Assembly (NCBI GenBank): GCA_026224775.1
Contig: JAMFRP010000032.1
Coordinates: 1 to 64,000, forward strand
Reading direction: 5' to 3'
Length of the DNA stretch: 64,000 bases
Source: Bacteroidota bacterium
Lineage (GTDB): Bacteria > Bacteroidota > Bacteroidia > Sphingobacteriales > Sphingobacteriaceae
The position numbers and the translations under genes are program-made. Below the pieces are notes generated by a model. The model was not told the DNA's origin and made no database searches. It saw only the letters and a program-made list of their open reading frames with translations. This document shows, in pieces, positions 7,965 through 16,800 of this stretch. The number at the start of each line of letters is the position of its first letter. Within the stretch, counting starts at the first letter, position 1.

Positions 7965-10766
7965 TTAATCTGCGCTGGCCGTAGCCATTTTTTGTGTTGT
8001 TTTGTTTATTTTTTCCTTTAATACAGTGCCAACAGGTGATTCAAATGCCTTAGAAATGATGTGCAATTGCTGCGCGGCATGTTGTTTAGCAAAACCTGTT
8101 GCAGTACTGCTGCCTTCTAAACGAGAAATTACGTCCAAATCTAATACATCGCCCTTGCGGAATTTGCGGCACATATATGGCCAGGCTCCCATGTTTTCAG
8201 GTTCTTCCTGTACCCATATAAATTCAGTGGCTTTGCTATATTTAGATTTGATTTTAGCCATTTGCTGTACAGGTGTAGGGTACAATTGCTCAATACGAAC
8301 AATAGCTACATCCTTGCGCTGATCGGCTTGTTGTTTATCTAATAAATCGTAGTATATTTTACCTGAGCAGAATAATACGCGTTTAACTTTTTTAGCATCC
8401 ACGAAGCTATCATCAATAACTTCCTGGAATTTACCTTCTGTAAAATCAACCAGCGGCGATACACATTTAGGGCTGCGAAGCAAGCTCTTAGGTGTAAACA
8501 CGATCAACGGTTTGCGGAAATCGCGGTAAATCTGACGGCGTAAGATATGGAAGAAGTTTGCAGGAGTAGTACAATTAGCTACCTGGATATTGTTATCGGC
8601 ACAAAGCTCCATAAAACGTTCGATACGTGCTGATGAGTGTTCAGGGCCCTGACCTTCGTAACCATGCGGCAATAACATTACCAAACCGTTACCACGTTGC
8701 CATTTTGTTTCGGCACTGGCTATGTATTGGTCAACGATGATTTGCGCACCGTTAAAGAAGTCGCCAAATTGAGCTTCCCAAATAGTTAATGCGTTAGGGT
8801 TAGCTAAAGCATAACCATATTCAAAACCTAATACACCGTACTCAGATAATAATGAATTATAGATGCTGAATTTTGCTTCAGCTCCGATATTATCAAGCGG
8901 AGTATATTCTTGCTCCGAATCGGCAAGTGTTAATACCGCATGACGATGAGAGAATGTACCACGTTTAACGTCCTCGCCGCTTAATCTAACTGCATGGCCG
9001 TCTTTCAATAAAGTTCCATAAGCTAATAGCTCACCCATGGCCCAATCGAATACATGTGATTTTTCAACCATCGCGTTACGATCCTGGAATAGTTTCTCTA
9101 TCTTTTTGAAAAACTCTTTATCCTTTGGTAATTCAGTAAGTGACCTGCCAATAGCTAATAATTCATCTTTAGGTACTGCGGTATCAGTTTTGGCGATAGT
9201 TTCCTTTTCGGTAGCTATGTGCAAACCTTGCCATGCACCTTCAAACATCGGGATAGCATTGGTAAAGCGTTCCTCTGCTTTTGATTCATCTAACTGTGAT
9301 TGTAAAAGATCGCGGAATTTTTTCTCAGATTCTTTTGCTATTTCATCAGTAATCGAGCCTTCTGTCAAAAGTTTATCTAAATAAACTTTGCGTGGGTTTT
9401 CATGTGCATCAATGGCTTTGTATAATACCGGCTGAGTAAATTTAGGTTCATCAGCTTCGTTATGCCCATAACGACGGTAACATAAAATATCAATAAATAC
9501 ATCACTGTGGAAAGCCTGACGGTATTCCATAGCTAAGTTGATTACATGAGTAACAGCCTCAACATCATCACCATTAACGTGAAAAACCGGCGAAAGCACA
9601 GTTTTGGCAACATCGGTACAATAGGTACTCGAGCGGGCATCAAGGTAATTGGTAGTAAATCCAATCTGGTTATTGATTACCAGGTGGATAGTACCGCCGG
9701 TGCTATAGCCATTTAGTTTTTCCATTTGTAAAACCTCATAAACTATACCCTGGCCTGCAACTGATGCATCACCGTGGATTAATATAGGTGCGATTTTTTC
9801 TTCATCGCCATTATATTTAAAGTCGATTTTTGAACGGGTAAGGCCTTCAACAACCGGGTCAACCGCCTCTAAGTGAGATGGGTTAGGGCAAAGACTTAAG
9901 TGAACATTTTCGCCATCATCGGTTTTTACATCGGTTGAATAGCCTAAGTGATATTTAACGTCACCGCTAAATGGCGAATCTTCATCGTAGTTTTTGCCTT
10001 CAAACTCAAAAAAGATCTCCTTGTAGGTTTTCTTCATGATATTTGCCAACACGTTTAAGCGACCACGGTGAGCCATACCAATAATGTACTCCTGGATGCC
10101 TAAAGACGATCCTTTTTGGATAACAGAATCAAGGGCAGGGATGATAGCTTCGGCGCCTTCTAACGAAAAACGTTTTTGGCCCAAAAACTTGGTGCCTAAA
10201 AAGTTTTCGAAAATTACGGCCTGGCTAAGTTTTTCAAACATCAGCCTTTTTTGGTCAACAGTAAATGAAGGCGTGTTGCGGGTACGCTCCATGCGCTCTT
10301 CAAACCATTTTATTTTTATCGGATTGCGTACATAGCGGTATTCGGCGCCAATGGTACGACAATAGGTATCTTCTAAAGCCTGGCGAATATCGCGCAGTTT
10401 GGCAGGGCCCAGACCAATTTCGACACCTGCATTAAATACAGTGTCCATATCAGCTTCGCTTAAACCAAATGTTTCCAATTCTTTGCCCGGAAAGTATTGG
10501 CGGCGCTCCCGTACCGGGTTTGTTGTGGCAAACAAGTGCCCGCGTGTGCGGTACCCGTTTATCATATTCAGTACGTTAATCTCTTTCAGGAAGTGATCAG
10601 GAGTTTCGGCGCTTACGGTTGTTGCTTCGGCACTACGGCCAAAATCAAAACCTTCAAAAAACTTCTGCCATCCAAAATCAACCGAGGCGGGGTCTTGCTT
10701 ATATTCTTCGTATAGGGAATCAATAAAAGCAGCGTTAGCGCTATTTATATAATTTAGGCGATCCAT
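7965..10766 (-). CDS. sucA: 2-oxoglutarate dehydrogenase E1 component
   Basis: 933-residue thiamine-diphosphate-dependent decarboxylase that converts 2-oxoglutarate to a succinyl group on the E2 lipoyl arm (TCA cycle, cytoplasm). Family motifs are in order: the N-terminal E2-binding start MDRLNYINSANAAFIDSLYE, then IGMAHRGRLNVLANI, HGDASVAGQG, NGDDVEAV (ThDP/Mg), RRYGHNEADEP, and the C-terminal transketolase-like part with LPHGYEGQGPEHSSARIERF. Length is normal for SucA/OdhA. It is followed after 85 bases by odhB on the same strand, the usual operon. No lesion is seen. Confidence 0.98.
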   Translation of the reverse strand: MDRLNYINSANAAFIDSLYEEYKQDPASVDFGWQKFFEGFDFGRSAEATTVSAETPDHFLKEINVLNMINGYRTRGHLFATTNPVRERRQYFPGKELETFGLSEADMDTVFNAGVEIGLGPAKLRDIRQALEDTYCRTIGAEYRYVRNPIKIKWFEERMERTRNTPSFTVDQKRLMFEKLSQAVIFENFLGTKFLGQKRFSLEGAEAIIPALDSVIQKGSSLGIQEYIIGMAHRGRLNVLANIMKKTYKEIFFEFEGKNYDEDSPFSGDVKYHLGYSTDVKTDDGENVHLSLCPNPSHLEAVDPVVEGLTRSKIDFKYNGDEEKIAPILIHGDASVAGQGIVYEVLQMEKLNGYSTGGTIHLVINNQIGFTTNYLDARSSTYCTDVAKTVLSPVFHVNGDDVEAVTHVINLAMEYRQAFHSDVFIDILCYRRYGHNEADEPKFTQPVLYKAIDAHENPRKVYLDKLLTEGSITDEIAKESEKKFRDLLQSQLDESKAEERFTNAIPMFEGAWQGLHIATEKETIAKTDTAVPKDELLAIGRSLTELPKDKEFFKKIEKLFQDRNAMVEKSHVFDWAMGELLAYGTLLKDGHAVRLSGEDVKRGTFSHRHAVLTLADSEQEYTPLDNIGAEAKFSIYNSLLSEYGVLGFEYGYALANPNALTIWEAQFGDFFNGAQIIVDQYIASAETKWQRGNGLVMLLPHGYEGQGPEHSSARIERFMELCADNNIQVANCTTPANFFHILRRQIYRDFRKPLIVFTPKSLLRSPKCVSPLVDFTEGKFQEVIDDSFVDAKKVKRVLFCSGKIYYDLLDKQQADQRKDVAIVRIEQLYPTPVQQMAKIKSKYSKATEFIWVQEEPENMGAWPYMCRKFRKGDVLDLDVISRLEGSSTATGFAKQHAAQQLHIISKAFESPVGTVLKEKINKTTQKMATASAD

Positions 10767-10897
10767 GTGTGTAAAACCAATCTATTAAACGGTACAAAAG
10801 TAAGCATATGTGCTTACAAACTTTAAATTTAATTTATAAAACATTCATTAAAATTGAAATAAGGTGCTGGTTGTTAAAAATAACTTAGCGAGTTGCC

Positions 10898-10999
10898 TTA
10901 GTGTAACAGTTTATGCAGAAAATCGCGCACATAAGATACCCCTTCTAAAAGCACTGCAAACAGGCCGATGATAACAGTAAATGATTCAAAAGAATTCAT
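10898..10999 (-). CDS. Possible 33-aa membrane microprotein upstream of sucA
   Basis: ATG at 10999, stop at 10898. The peptide begins MNSFESFTVIIGLFAVLLEG, continues VSYVRDF and ends LHKLLH. It has one hydrophobic helix (about residues 8-18) and a short basic/amphipathic end, the layout of small single-pass membrane proteins. It is co-directional with sucA, 131 bases before its start, in a 298-base gap that otherwise holds nothing I recognise. Supported only by composition and position; no homolog is known to me. Confidence 0.3.
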   Translation of the reverse strand: MNSFESFTVIIGLFAVLLEGVSYVRDFLHKLLH

Positions 11000-11064
11000 G
11001 ATCGTGGCGTTTATAACTATATAGACGAAATAAGTGTCTAAAAGTTACTTGTTAAATTTTTAGT

Positions 11065-12378
11065 TTACAAAGAACTGACATGTAAAGGTTTTGCGGTGTT
11101 GCACAACCATGTATCAATAAAATCGCCTTTAGTATCAAGTTCGCCGGTTTGGCGGGCGATGTTAAAATAACGGTTATCGCGTGGGTCATTGCCAATGCCT
11201 GCTATAAAAGCCCAGTTACCCCAGTTGCTGGCAGGGGAATAGTCTATTAGTTTCTCTTCAAAATAACTGGCACCTTTAGTCCAGTCAACTTTAAGTGTAT
11301 TTACCAGGTATCCTGCTGTAATTTGCCTGCTATAATTATTAATGTAGCCTGTGGCATTTAATTCATGCATAATGGCATCAACTAAAGGAGTGCCGGTAGT
11401 GCCGCTTTTCCATTTATCAAAAAGCTCATCCTGGTTTTCATCAAAATCGCTAACATCATCATCATTTTTAGCAGCAATAAACTTTTGGCCATGCTTTTTA
11501 AACATAAACCTGAAATAATCACGCCATAATAATTCTAATATCAGGGGGCCGTTGTTATGCTGAAAGCTTCCGGTTTTTAACACCTCCCAATAAACTTGCC
11601 TTAATGATATACAACCAATTGTAATCCAGGGGGACAAATGTGAAGCTATAGATGAACTTGCGTTGTTTTTACCTGTTTTGGGGCTAGCTTGCTGGATATT
11701 GGAGAGAAAGTTTTGTAATTGTTTTAACGCTTCCGTTTCGCCACCAACTAATTTAATATTAGCGCGGTGATCATCAACAGGCTCATCCAAACCTAATTCA
11801 ATTAACGTTGGTATTTCTCCGGCATCGGTAATAACGGGGATATTAATCTCACCGGGCGTATCAGTACATGGGCGTACATTACTATCGCGCTCAATTTTCT
11901 TTTTAAAAATGGCAAAGCTATCCGGAATGTCTTTTATTGGGAATGGTAAATCCTCTTTATGGTATAGGGTGTGGCCTATAAAATGTTTCAGATTAAGTTT
12001 AATCTTCCATAACGCTTCTTCTACCTGTTCAGATATATTGGTTTCTTCGTAGGCTACTTCACGATGATGATATACTTCATTTACATGGTATTCTTCGCAA
12101 AGCTGTGGTAAAATCTCGGCCGGGTTACCGGTGCGGATAATAAGGTCGGCGCCATGTGCTTGTAAATTCCTGCGTAGATCAGCAACAGATTCTAATAAGA
12201 ATCGGGCACGGAAATTACCTGTCTTAGGTTCGCCGGAAGCTGATTTTGTAAAATAGAAAGGATCAAAACAATATACGGGCAAAATTTTATCAGCTTTACG
12301 GATAGCTTCTAACAATATTTCGTTATCGTGTATTCGTAAATCATTTCTAAACCAAACCAGAATAGTTTTTTCGCTCAT
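11065..12378 (-). CDS. Cryptochrome/photolyase, DASH type
   Basis: Blue-light FAD photolyase-family protein; DASH members repair cyclobutane dimers mainly in single-stranded DNA and carry an MTHF antenna. The N-terminal alpha/beta domain opens KTILVWFRNDLRIHDNEILL. The C-terminal FAD domain has WRDYFRFMFKKHG, NATGYINNYSRQ, DYSPASNWGNWAFIAG and the DASH-typical GNDPRDNRYFNIARQ. I chose the ATG at 12378 (MSEKTILVW, 437 aa) because it matches the usual family start. An in-frame ATG at 12444 would add 22 residues with no family resemblance. It is divergent from the TetR-like gene. Confidence 0.93.
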   Translation of the reverse strand: MSEKTILVWFRNDLRIHDNEILLEAIRKADKILPVYCFDPFYFTKSASGEPKTGNFRARFLLESVADLRRNLQAHGADLIIRTGNPAEILPQLCEEYHVNEVYHHREVAYEETNISEQVEEALWKIKLNLKHFIGHTLYHKEDLPFPIKDIPDSFAIFKKKIERDSNVRPCTDTPGEINIPVITDAGEIPTLIELGLDEPVDDHRANIKLVGGETEALKQLQNFLSNIQQASPKTGKNNASSSIASHLSPWITIGCISLRQVYWEVLKTGSFQHNNGPLILELLWRDYFRFMFKKHGQKFIAAKNDDDVSDFDENQDELFDKWKSGTTGTPLVDAIMHELNATGYINNYSRQITAGYLVNTLKVDWTKGASYFEEKLIDYSPASNWGNWAFIAGIGNDPRDNRYFNIARQTGELDTKGDFIDTWLCNTAKPLHVSSL

Positions 12379-12611
12379 GTTTAGCAGACCCTTCAGAAAA
12401 TTTGCGGTAGACAAAAATTGCAAATTTTTATTTGTTTTTTGCATATGTACCGATTATTTGACATGCACTAAACATTTTTGAGGTTTATATGTGTATTGTA
12501 GTGGCTGGAGTATTGGGTATAATACCCTTACTTATTATCCGTTTAATTATAGATAGGCATGACATTTACCTGTTTATATAATGCTTAATTTTATATTATA
12601 ATTCAAACAAT

Positions 12612-13271
12612 ATGGCAACTATAGAAGGGATTAGAAAGGCATATATGGATTTTGTACTGACAGAGGGCGAGCAGCCAAAGTCGGTTTACATATTCGCTAA
12701 GAAGAATAAAATGACCGAGGCTGAGTTTTATCAGTTTTTCGGCTCGTTTGATGCGATAGAAGAGAGTATCTGGTCGGGTTTAGCGCTGAATACGCTTATA
12801 GAGATTAGGGCGCAGGAAGTTTGGCAGGAGTATTCATCCAGAGAAAAAGCACTGTCGTTTTTTTACGCGTTTTTTGAATTGCTTAAAAACAGCCGCAGTT
12901 TCGCGGTATATAGCATTAAAAAACAACCGAGAGGTTTCACCACGCCTAAGGTGTTTGAAAAGCTACAGGAAATTTTTGAAGGATTTGCAGAAGAGATTAT
13001 TAACGAAGGTATTGAAACTTCGGAATTGTCTGATCGTAAATTTTTCTCAAAACGTTATAAAGATGCTTTATGGATACAGTTTGTATTTGTATTGAACTTT
13101 TGGATAAACGACAGCACAGCAGGTTTTGAAAAAACTGATGAAGCCATTGAAAAAGGCGTTAACGTAACATTCGATCTTTTCCAACGCTCTCCTATTGATA
13201 ATCTTTTTGAGTACGGCAAGTTTTTAGCTAAAAACGGCGGTATGAAAGAAAAGATGGGTTTCGGATTCTAA
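12612..13271 (+). CDS. TetR/AcrR-family-like transcriptional regulator
   Basis: 219-residue, all-helical protein. Residues 1-60 resemble a TetR N-terminal DNA-binding domain (IRKAYMDFVLTEGEQPKSVY, then a helix-turn-helix-like KKNKMTEAEFYQFFGSFDAI). The rest is a helical ligand/dimer domain ending KEKMGFGF. The recognition helix YQFFGSF is of the YxxF kind seen in TetR proteins. It lies between a photolyase and a HAD/ABC1-kinase run, so a stress-related target is possible but not shown. The match is moderate, since the HTH is divergent. Confidence 0.7.
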   Translation: MATIEGIRKAYMDFVLTEGEQPKSVYIFAKKNKMTEAEFYQFFGSFDAIEESIWSGLALNTLIEIRAQEVWQEYSSREKALSFFYAFFELLKNSRSFAVYSIKKQPRGFTTPKVFEKLQEIFEGFAEEIINEGIETSELSDRKFFSKRYKDALWIQFVFVLNFWINDSTAGFEKTDEAIEKGVNVTFDLFQRSPIDNLFEYGKFLAKNGGMKEKMGFGF

Positions 13272-13279
13272 TACTTAAC

Positions 13280-13352
13280 AGCCCCACCCAAACCCTCCCC
13301 GGAAGGGAGGGCTTAAAAGTCTCCCCAACTGGGGGAAATTTAGAGGGGGCTT
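13280..13352. repeat. Family B repeat (CCCTCCCCGGAAGGGAGGG), copy 1
   Basis: GCCCCACCCAAACCCTCCCC GGAAGGGAGGGCTT...AGTCTCCCCAACTGGGGGAAATTTAGAGGGGGC. It has an outer GCCCC/GGGGGC pair and two inner hairpins. It recurs at 27173 and 30759. Confidence 0.75.
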
Positions 13353-13366
13353 AACACTTTAACTCT

Positions 13367-14023
13367 TTGAAAAACTTTACCGCAATTTTTGACATGGATG
13401 GTACGCTTGTCGACAATACTCCATATCACTTTAAATCATGGCAAGCATTTTACAAAAAACACGGGCTTGGCGAATTGGAACAATCAACTTATAAAACATC
13501 TATTAGCGGTGTGCCTATTGTTGAAACATTAAGAGGTTTATTTCCCGATGCTAATGAGGCAACTTTAAAAAGTTATCTAAATGAAAAAGAAACTTATTAT
13601 CGCGAAATATACGCTCCGTTTTTAAGGCCGATAAATGGTTTAGAAATTTTTTTATCGGAACTAAAAAGTGCCGGTATTAAAATGGCTATGGCATCATCAG
13701 CAACGATGGAGGATATTAACTTCATCCTGAATAAAATACCCATACGCGACGATTTTGAAGCGATTATTGACGGGAGCCGGGTAACCAAGGGAAAACCTAA
13801 TCCACAAATATTTTTAAAAGCAGCCGAAGAGCTGAATGCTGATCCTGCTAATTGTGTGGTTTTTGAAGATTCGCTGGCAGGCATAAAAGCCGCGAATGCG
13901 GCTGGCATGAAAGTGGTAGGGATTACCACAGGCCACGCAGCAGCACAGTTGCAACCATCAAATTTGGTAATAGACGACTATTCCACTTTAACGGTACAAC
14001 AGCTGGCTGCATTATTTGAATAG
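13367..14023 (+). CDS. HAD-family phosphatase, beta-phosphoglucomutase-like
   Basis: 218-residue HAD subfamily IA hydrolase. Motif I FDMDGTLVDN has the nucleophile and acid/base Asp pair, a cap domain follows, then motif II ASSAT, Lys in TKGKPNPQIF (motif III) and VVFEDSLAGIKAA (motif IV). This is the signature of small-molecule phosphatases or phosphoglucomutases acting on sugar phosphates. The start appears to be TTG at 13367, since no ATG precedes the first motif. It sits just after a family B repeat and before the ABC1 kinase. Confidence 0.88.
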   Translation: MKNFTAIFDMDGTLVDNTPYHFKSWQAFYKKHGLGELEQSTYKTSISGVPIVETLRGLFPDANEATLKSYLNEKETYYREIYAPFLRPINGLEIFLSELKSAGIKMAMASSATMEDINFILNKIPIRDDFEAIIDGSRVTKGKPNPQIFLKAAEELNADPANCVVFEDSLAGIKAANAAGMKVVGITTGHAAAQLQPSNLVIDDYSTLTVQQLAALFE

Positions 14024-14026
14024 GTT

Positions 14027-14078
14027 ATGGTTCATAGTGACTATGAAGATTAAGCATGAGACTTGTGCTATGAACCAT
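14027..14078. repeat. Inverted repeat ATGGTTCATAG / CTATGAACCAT
   Basis: Perfect 11-bp arms at 14027-14037 and 14068-14078 between the HAD gene and the ABC1 kinase. It covers the upstream candidate start of the kinase ORF at 14077, which favours the later ATG at 14107. Confidence 0.5.
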
Positions 14079-14106
14079 GAACTATATATACTATGAACTA
14101 AAAGAC

Positions 14107-15444
14107 ATGAGCGATACGCCAAAAGAACAAAATAGCATACCAACCAGTAAGGTACAGCGGTCTGGCAAATTTGTGAAAACCGGCTTTAAGATCGGTGGAA
14201 ATTATATCAAGCATTATTCAAAAAAGCTTTTTAATCCCGAATTGGATAAAAGTGAACTGAATGAAGATAATGCCGCGGACATCTACGAATCATTAAGCGA
14301 ATTGAAAGGTAGCGCCTTAAAGGTAGCCCAGATGCTCAGCATGGATAAAAACCTGCTGCCGCAAGCTTATGTAGATAAGTTTTCACAATCGCAATATAAT
14401 GCGCCGCCGCTTTCGGGTCCGCTAATCATTCAGTCGTTTAAAAAATACTTCGGCAAAACGCCGGAGCACATCTATGATAAATTCAATCTGAAATCAACCA
14501 ATGCTGCATCAATAGGCCAGGTGCATTCGGCAGAATTGAATGGTAAAAAACTGGCTGTAAAAATCCAATATCCCGGTGTGGGCGATTCTATATCATCCGA
14601 TTTAAAGCTGGTTAAGCCCTTTGCCTTTCGGTTATTAGGTATGAGTGAAAAAGAACTGGACGTATACATGCGCGAGGTTGAGGAGCGTCTGCTAGAAGAA
14701 ACGGATTACGAATTAGAAATTCGCAGATCAATTGAATTTTCAAACGCCTGCGCTAATTTGGATAATATAGTTTTTCCTATTTACTATCCTGAATTATCCA
14801 GCAAACGCATTATTACAATGGATTGGCTGGAAGGGCAACATTTGAAAGAGTTTTTGGCAACTAATCCATCGCAAGAACTAAGAAATACCATAGGGCAGGC
14901 GCTCTGGGATTTCTATAACTTCCAGCAACACGAGTTACGTGCAGTGCATGCTGACCCTCATCCAGGTAATTTTATGATCACCCCTGACGGCAAACTGGGT
15001 GTAATTGATTTTGGCTGCATTAAGGAAATGCCCGAAGATTTTTATGCACCATTTTTCTCGCTTACATCTACTAATTTATTGGATAATAAAGAAGAAACGA
15101 TTAAAGCTTTCCGCCTGCTGGAGATGATCCACCCGGATGATACTCCGGCACAGTTTGAGTTTTATTATGGTATGTACAAGCAGATGATAAAGTTGTTTGC
15201 CATGCCTTATATTGATAGCACTTTTGATTTTGGCGAGACAAAATTCTTCGACGAGTTATATGGCTTTGGCGAGAAAATATCAAAAATGCCTGAATTTAAA
15301 CAAGCCCGAGGGGTAAAACATTTTATTTATGTTAACCGAACCAATTTTGGCTTATACAATATATTGCATGAGTTAAAAGCAAAGGTTAAAACCGATACCT
15401 ACAAACCGCATGTAACTATGCAATTTACAGTTGATACTTTATAA
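14107..15444 (+). CDS. ABC1/AarF/UbiB-family protein kinase-like
   Basis: About 445 residues from ATG 14107 (MSDTPKEQNSIP). It belongs to the ABC1 (ADCK/UbiB) atypical kinase family, which in other bacteria supports quinone biosynthesis and lipid homeostasis. Family motifs visible: KGSALKVAQM (KxGQ-like helix), AASIGQVHSAEL (Ala-rich loop), LAVKIQYPG (ATP Lys), VHADPHPGNFMI (catalytic loop) and GVIDFGCIK (metal-binding DFG). There is no strong membrane segment at the C-terminus. It is followed after 23 bases by the Dabb gene. The target is unknown. Confidence 0.9.
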   Translation: MSDTPKEQNSIPTSKVQRSGKFVKTGFKIGGNYIKHYSKKLFNPELDKSELNEDNAADIYESLSELKGSALKVAQMLSMDKNLLPQAYVDKFSQSQYNAPPLSGPLIIQSFKKYFGKTPEHIYDKFNLKSTNAASIGQVHSAELNGKKLAVKIQYPGVGDSISSDLKLVKPFAFRLLGMSEKELDVYMREVEERLLEETDYELEIRRSIEFSNACANLDNIVFPIYYPELSSKRIITMDWLEGQHLKEFLATNPSQELRNTIGQALWDFYNFQQHELRAVHADPHPGNFMITPDGKLGVIDFGCIKEMPEDFYAPFFSLTSTNLLDNKEETIKAFRLLEMIHPDDTPAQFEFYYGMYKQMIKLFAMPYIDSTFDFGETKFFDELYGFGEKISKMPEFKQARGVKHFIYVNRTNFGLYNILHELKAKVKTDTYKPHVTMQFTVDTL

Positions 15445-15467
15445 TAACCTAATAGTAATAATTAATT

Positions 15468-15779
15468 ATGATTTTAGAAAATACCTTAGTACATCATGTA
15501 CATATTTGGTTAAGGGATAAAGCTGATAAGCAAAAGCTTATAGATGGCTTAAATGCGCTAAAGACAATAACCCACATTCGCGATATACATATTGGTGTTC
15601 CTATTGTTACCAACGATCCTATGGCTGATAGCCCTTATGATGCTTCGTTATTAATTTTGTTTAATAACGAAACAGAGCTGGAAGCTTATACTGTTGATCC
15701 TATTCATATTGCTTTTGTGGAAAATTGTGCCAAGCCAATTTGCTCAAAAGTAGTGTCGCAGGATAGTGTGAATGTGTAA
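15468..15779 (+). CDS. Dabb (stress-responsive alpha/beta barrel) family protein
   Basis: 103 residues. The pattern HHVHIWLRDKADKQKLIDGL at the N-terminus, a central DIHIGVPI strand and LEAYTVDPIHIAFV near the end match the dimeric Dabb ferredoxin-like barrel (Pfam PF07876). The biochemical role is poorly defined for the family. It follows the ABC1 kinase closely on the same strand and may be co-transcribed. Confidence 0.85.
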   Translation: MILENTLVHHVHIWLRDKADKQKLIDGLNALKTITHIRDIHIGVPIVTNDPMADSPYDASLLILFNNETELEAYTVDPIHIAFVENCAKPICSKVVSQDSVNV

Positions 15780-15894
15780 TCGGTATTCCATAGGTGTGCT
15801 GTGAACAAAAACACGCTGTAGTTTGCATTGTTGCGTTTGTACTAACATAGTTCCCTCCATAAGTTTAACAATCCAATAAAGCTATTTTTAACAA

Positions 15895-16800
15895 ATGCAT
15901 AAACACGTACTATTAACCGGTGGAACTGGATTGATCGGCAGCCTTTTAACAAAGGAATTATTAAACCAAGGTTATAAGGTGAGCCATTTAAGCAGGAGTC
16001 CTGGCAATAACCCTAAGGTGAAGACCTATTTGTGGGATATAACTAAAGGTGAAATTGATGAGGCATGTATAACTGGGGTTGATACCATAGTGCATTTGGT
16101 TGGTGCTGGTGTAGTTGACAAACGTTGGACAGATGAACGCAAGAAAGAGATCATTGATAGTCGAACTAAATCTATTGGTTTAATATTCGAGTTGCTTCGC
16201 AAAAAGAATCATGTAGTTAAAGCTATAATCTCCGCATCGGCAACGGGTTATTATGGCGATAGGGGAGCAGAGCTACTCGCAGAGGATAGTCAAGCAGGGA
16301 ATGATTTTTTAGCAGAAGTTTGTATAAAGTGGGAGGCTGCTGCTGATGAAGGCAAGGATTTGGGTTTGCGGGTAGTAAAATTTCGTACGGGGATAGTGTT
16401 AGATAAAAATGGCGGTGCTTTGCCGCAACTAACCAACCCGGTAAAATGGGGCGTTGGCTCACCTTTGGGCAGCGGAGAGCAATGGACACCCTGGATACAC
16501 TGGCGGGATGTGGTGAAAATGTATGTTTACGGCATTGAACACGTGACATTATCTGGTGTTTATAACATGACTGCGCCAAACCCGGTAACTAATAAACAGT
16601 TAACCAAAGCCATAGCACAACAGCTTCATAAATCATTTTGGGCCCCAAATGTGCCTGTATTTGTTTTAAAACTGATAATGGGCGAAATGAGCCTTGCTGT
16701 ATTGGAAAGTACCAGAACATCATCAAAAAAAATAGAGGACACCGGGTTTAAATTTGATTACCCCGAGCTATTTGGTGCTCTAAAAGAAATTTATGGATAA
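15895..16800 (+). CDS. TIGR01777-family NAD(P)-dependent epimerase/oxidoreductase
   Basis: 301-residue extended SDR of the YfcH/SDR39U1 group. The N-terminal Rossmann fingerprint is LLTGGTGLIGSLL. SASATGYYG holds the catalytic Ser/Tyr region. HWRDVV and the C-terminal DUF1731-like tail (VPVFVLKLIMGEMSLAVLES) follow. The substrate is unknown for the family. The ATG of the photolyase overlaps its last 8 bases, so the two are translationally coupled; this pairing suggests a shared light or oxidative stress context. Confidence 0.9.
   Translation: MHKHVLLTGGTGLIGSLLTKELLNQGYKVSHLSRSPGNNPKVKTYLWDITKGEIDEACITGVDTIVHLVGAGVVDKRWTDERKKEIIDSRTKSIGLIFELLRKKNHVVKAIISASATGYYGDRGAELLAEDSQAGNDFLAEVCIKWEAAADEGKDLGLRVVKFRTGIVLDKNGGALPQLTNPVKWGVGSPLGSGEQWTPWIHWRDVVKMYVYGIEHVTLSGVYNMTAPNPVTNKQLTKAIAQQLHKSFWAPNVPVFVLKLIMGEMSLAVLESTRTSSKKIEDTGFKFDYPELFGALKEIYG

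Noticed and set aside
12379-12444. Upstream ATG adding 22 residues to the DASH photolyase
   Set aside because: The extension has no family resemblance and the family start MSEKTILVWFR follows at 12378.
12489-12581. 30-codon hydrophobic ORF upstream of the TetR-like gene
   Set aside because: It overlaps the promoter region of the regulator; isoleucine-rich composition is expected from AT-rich DNA and nothing else supports it.
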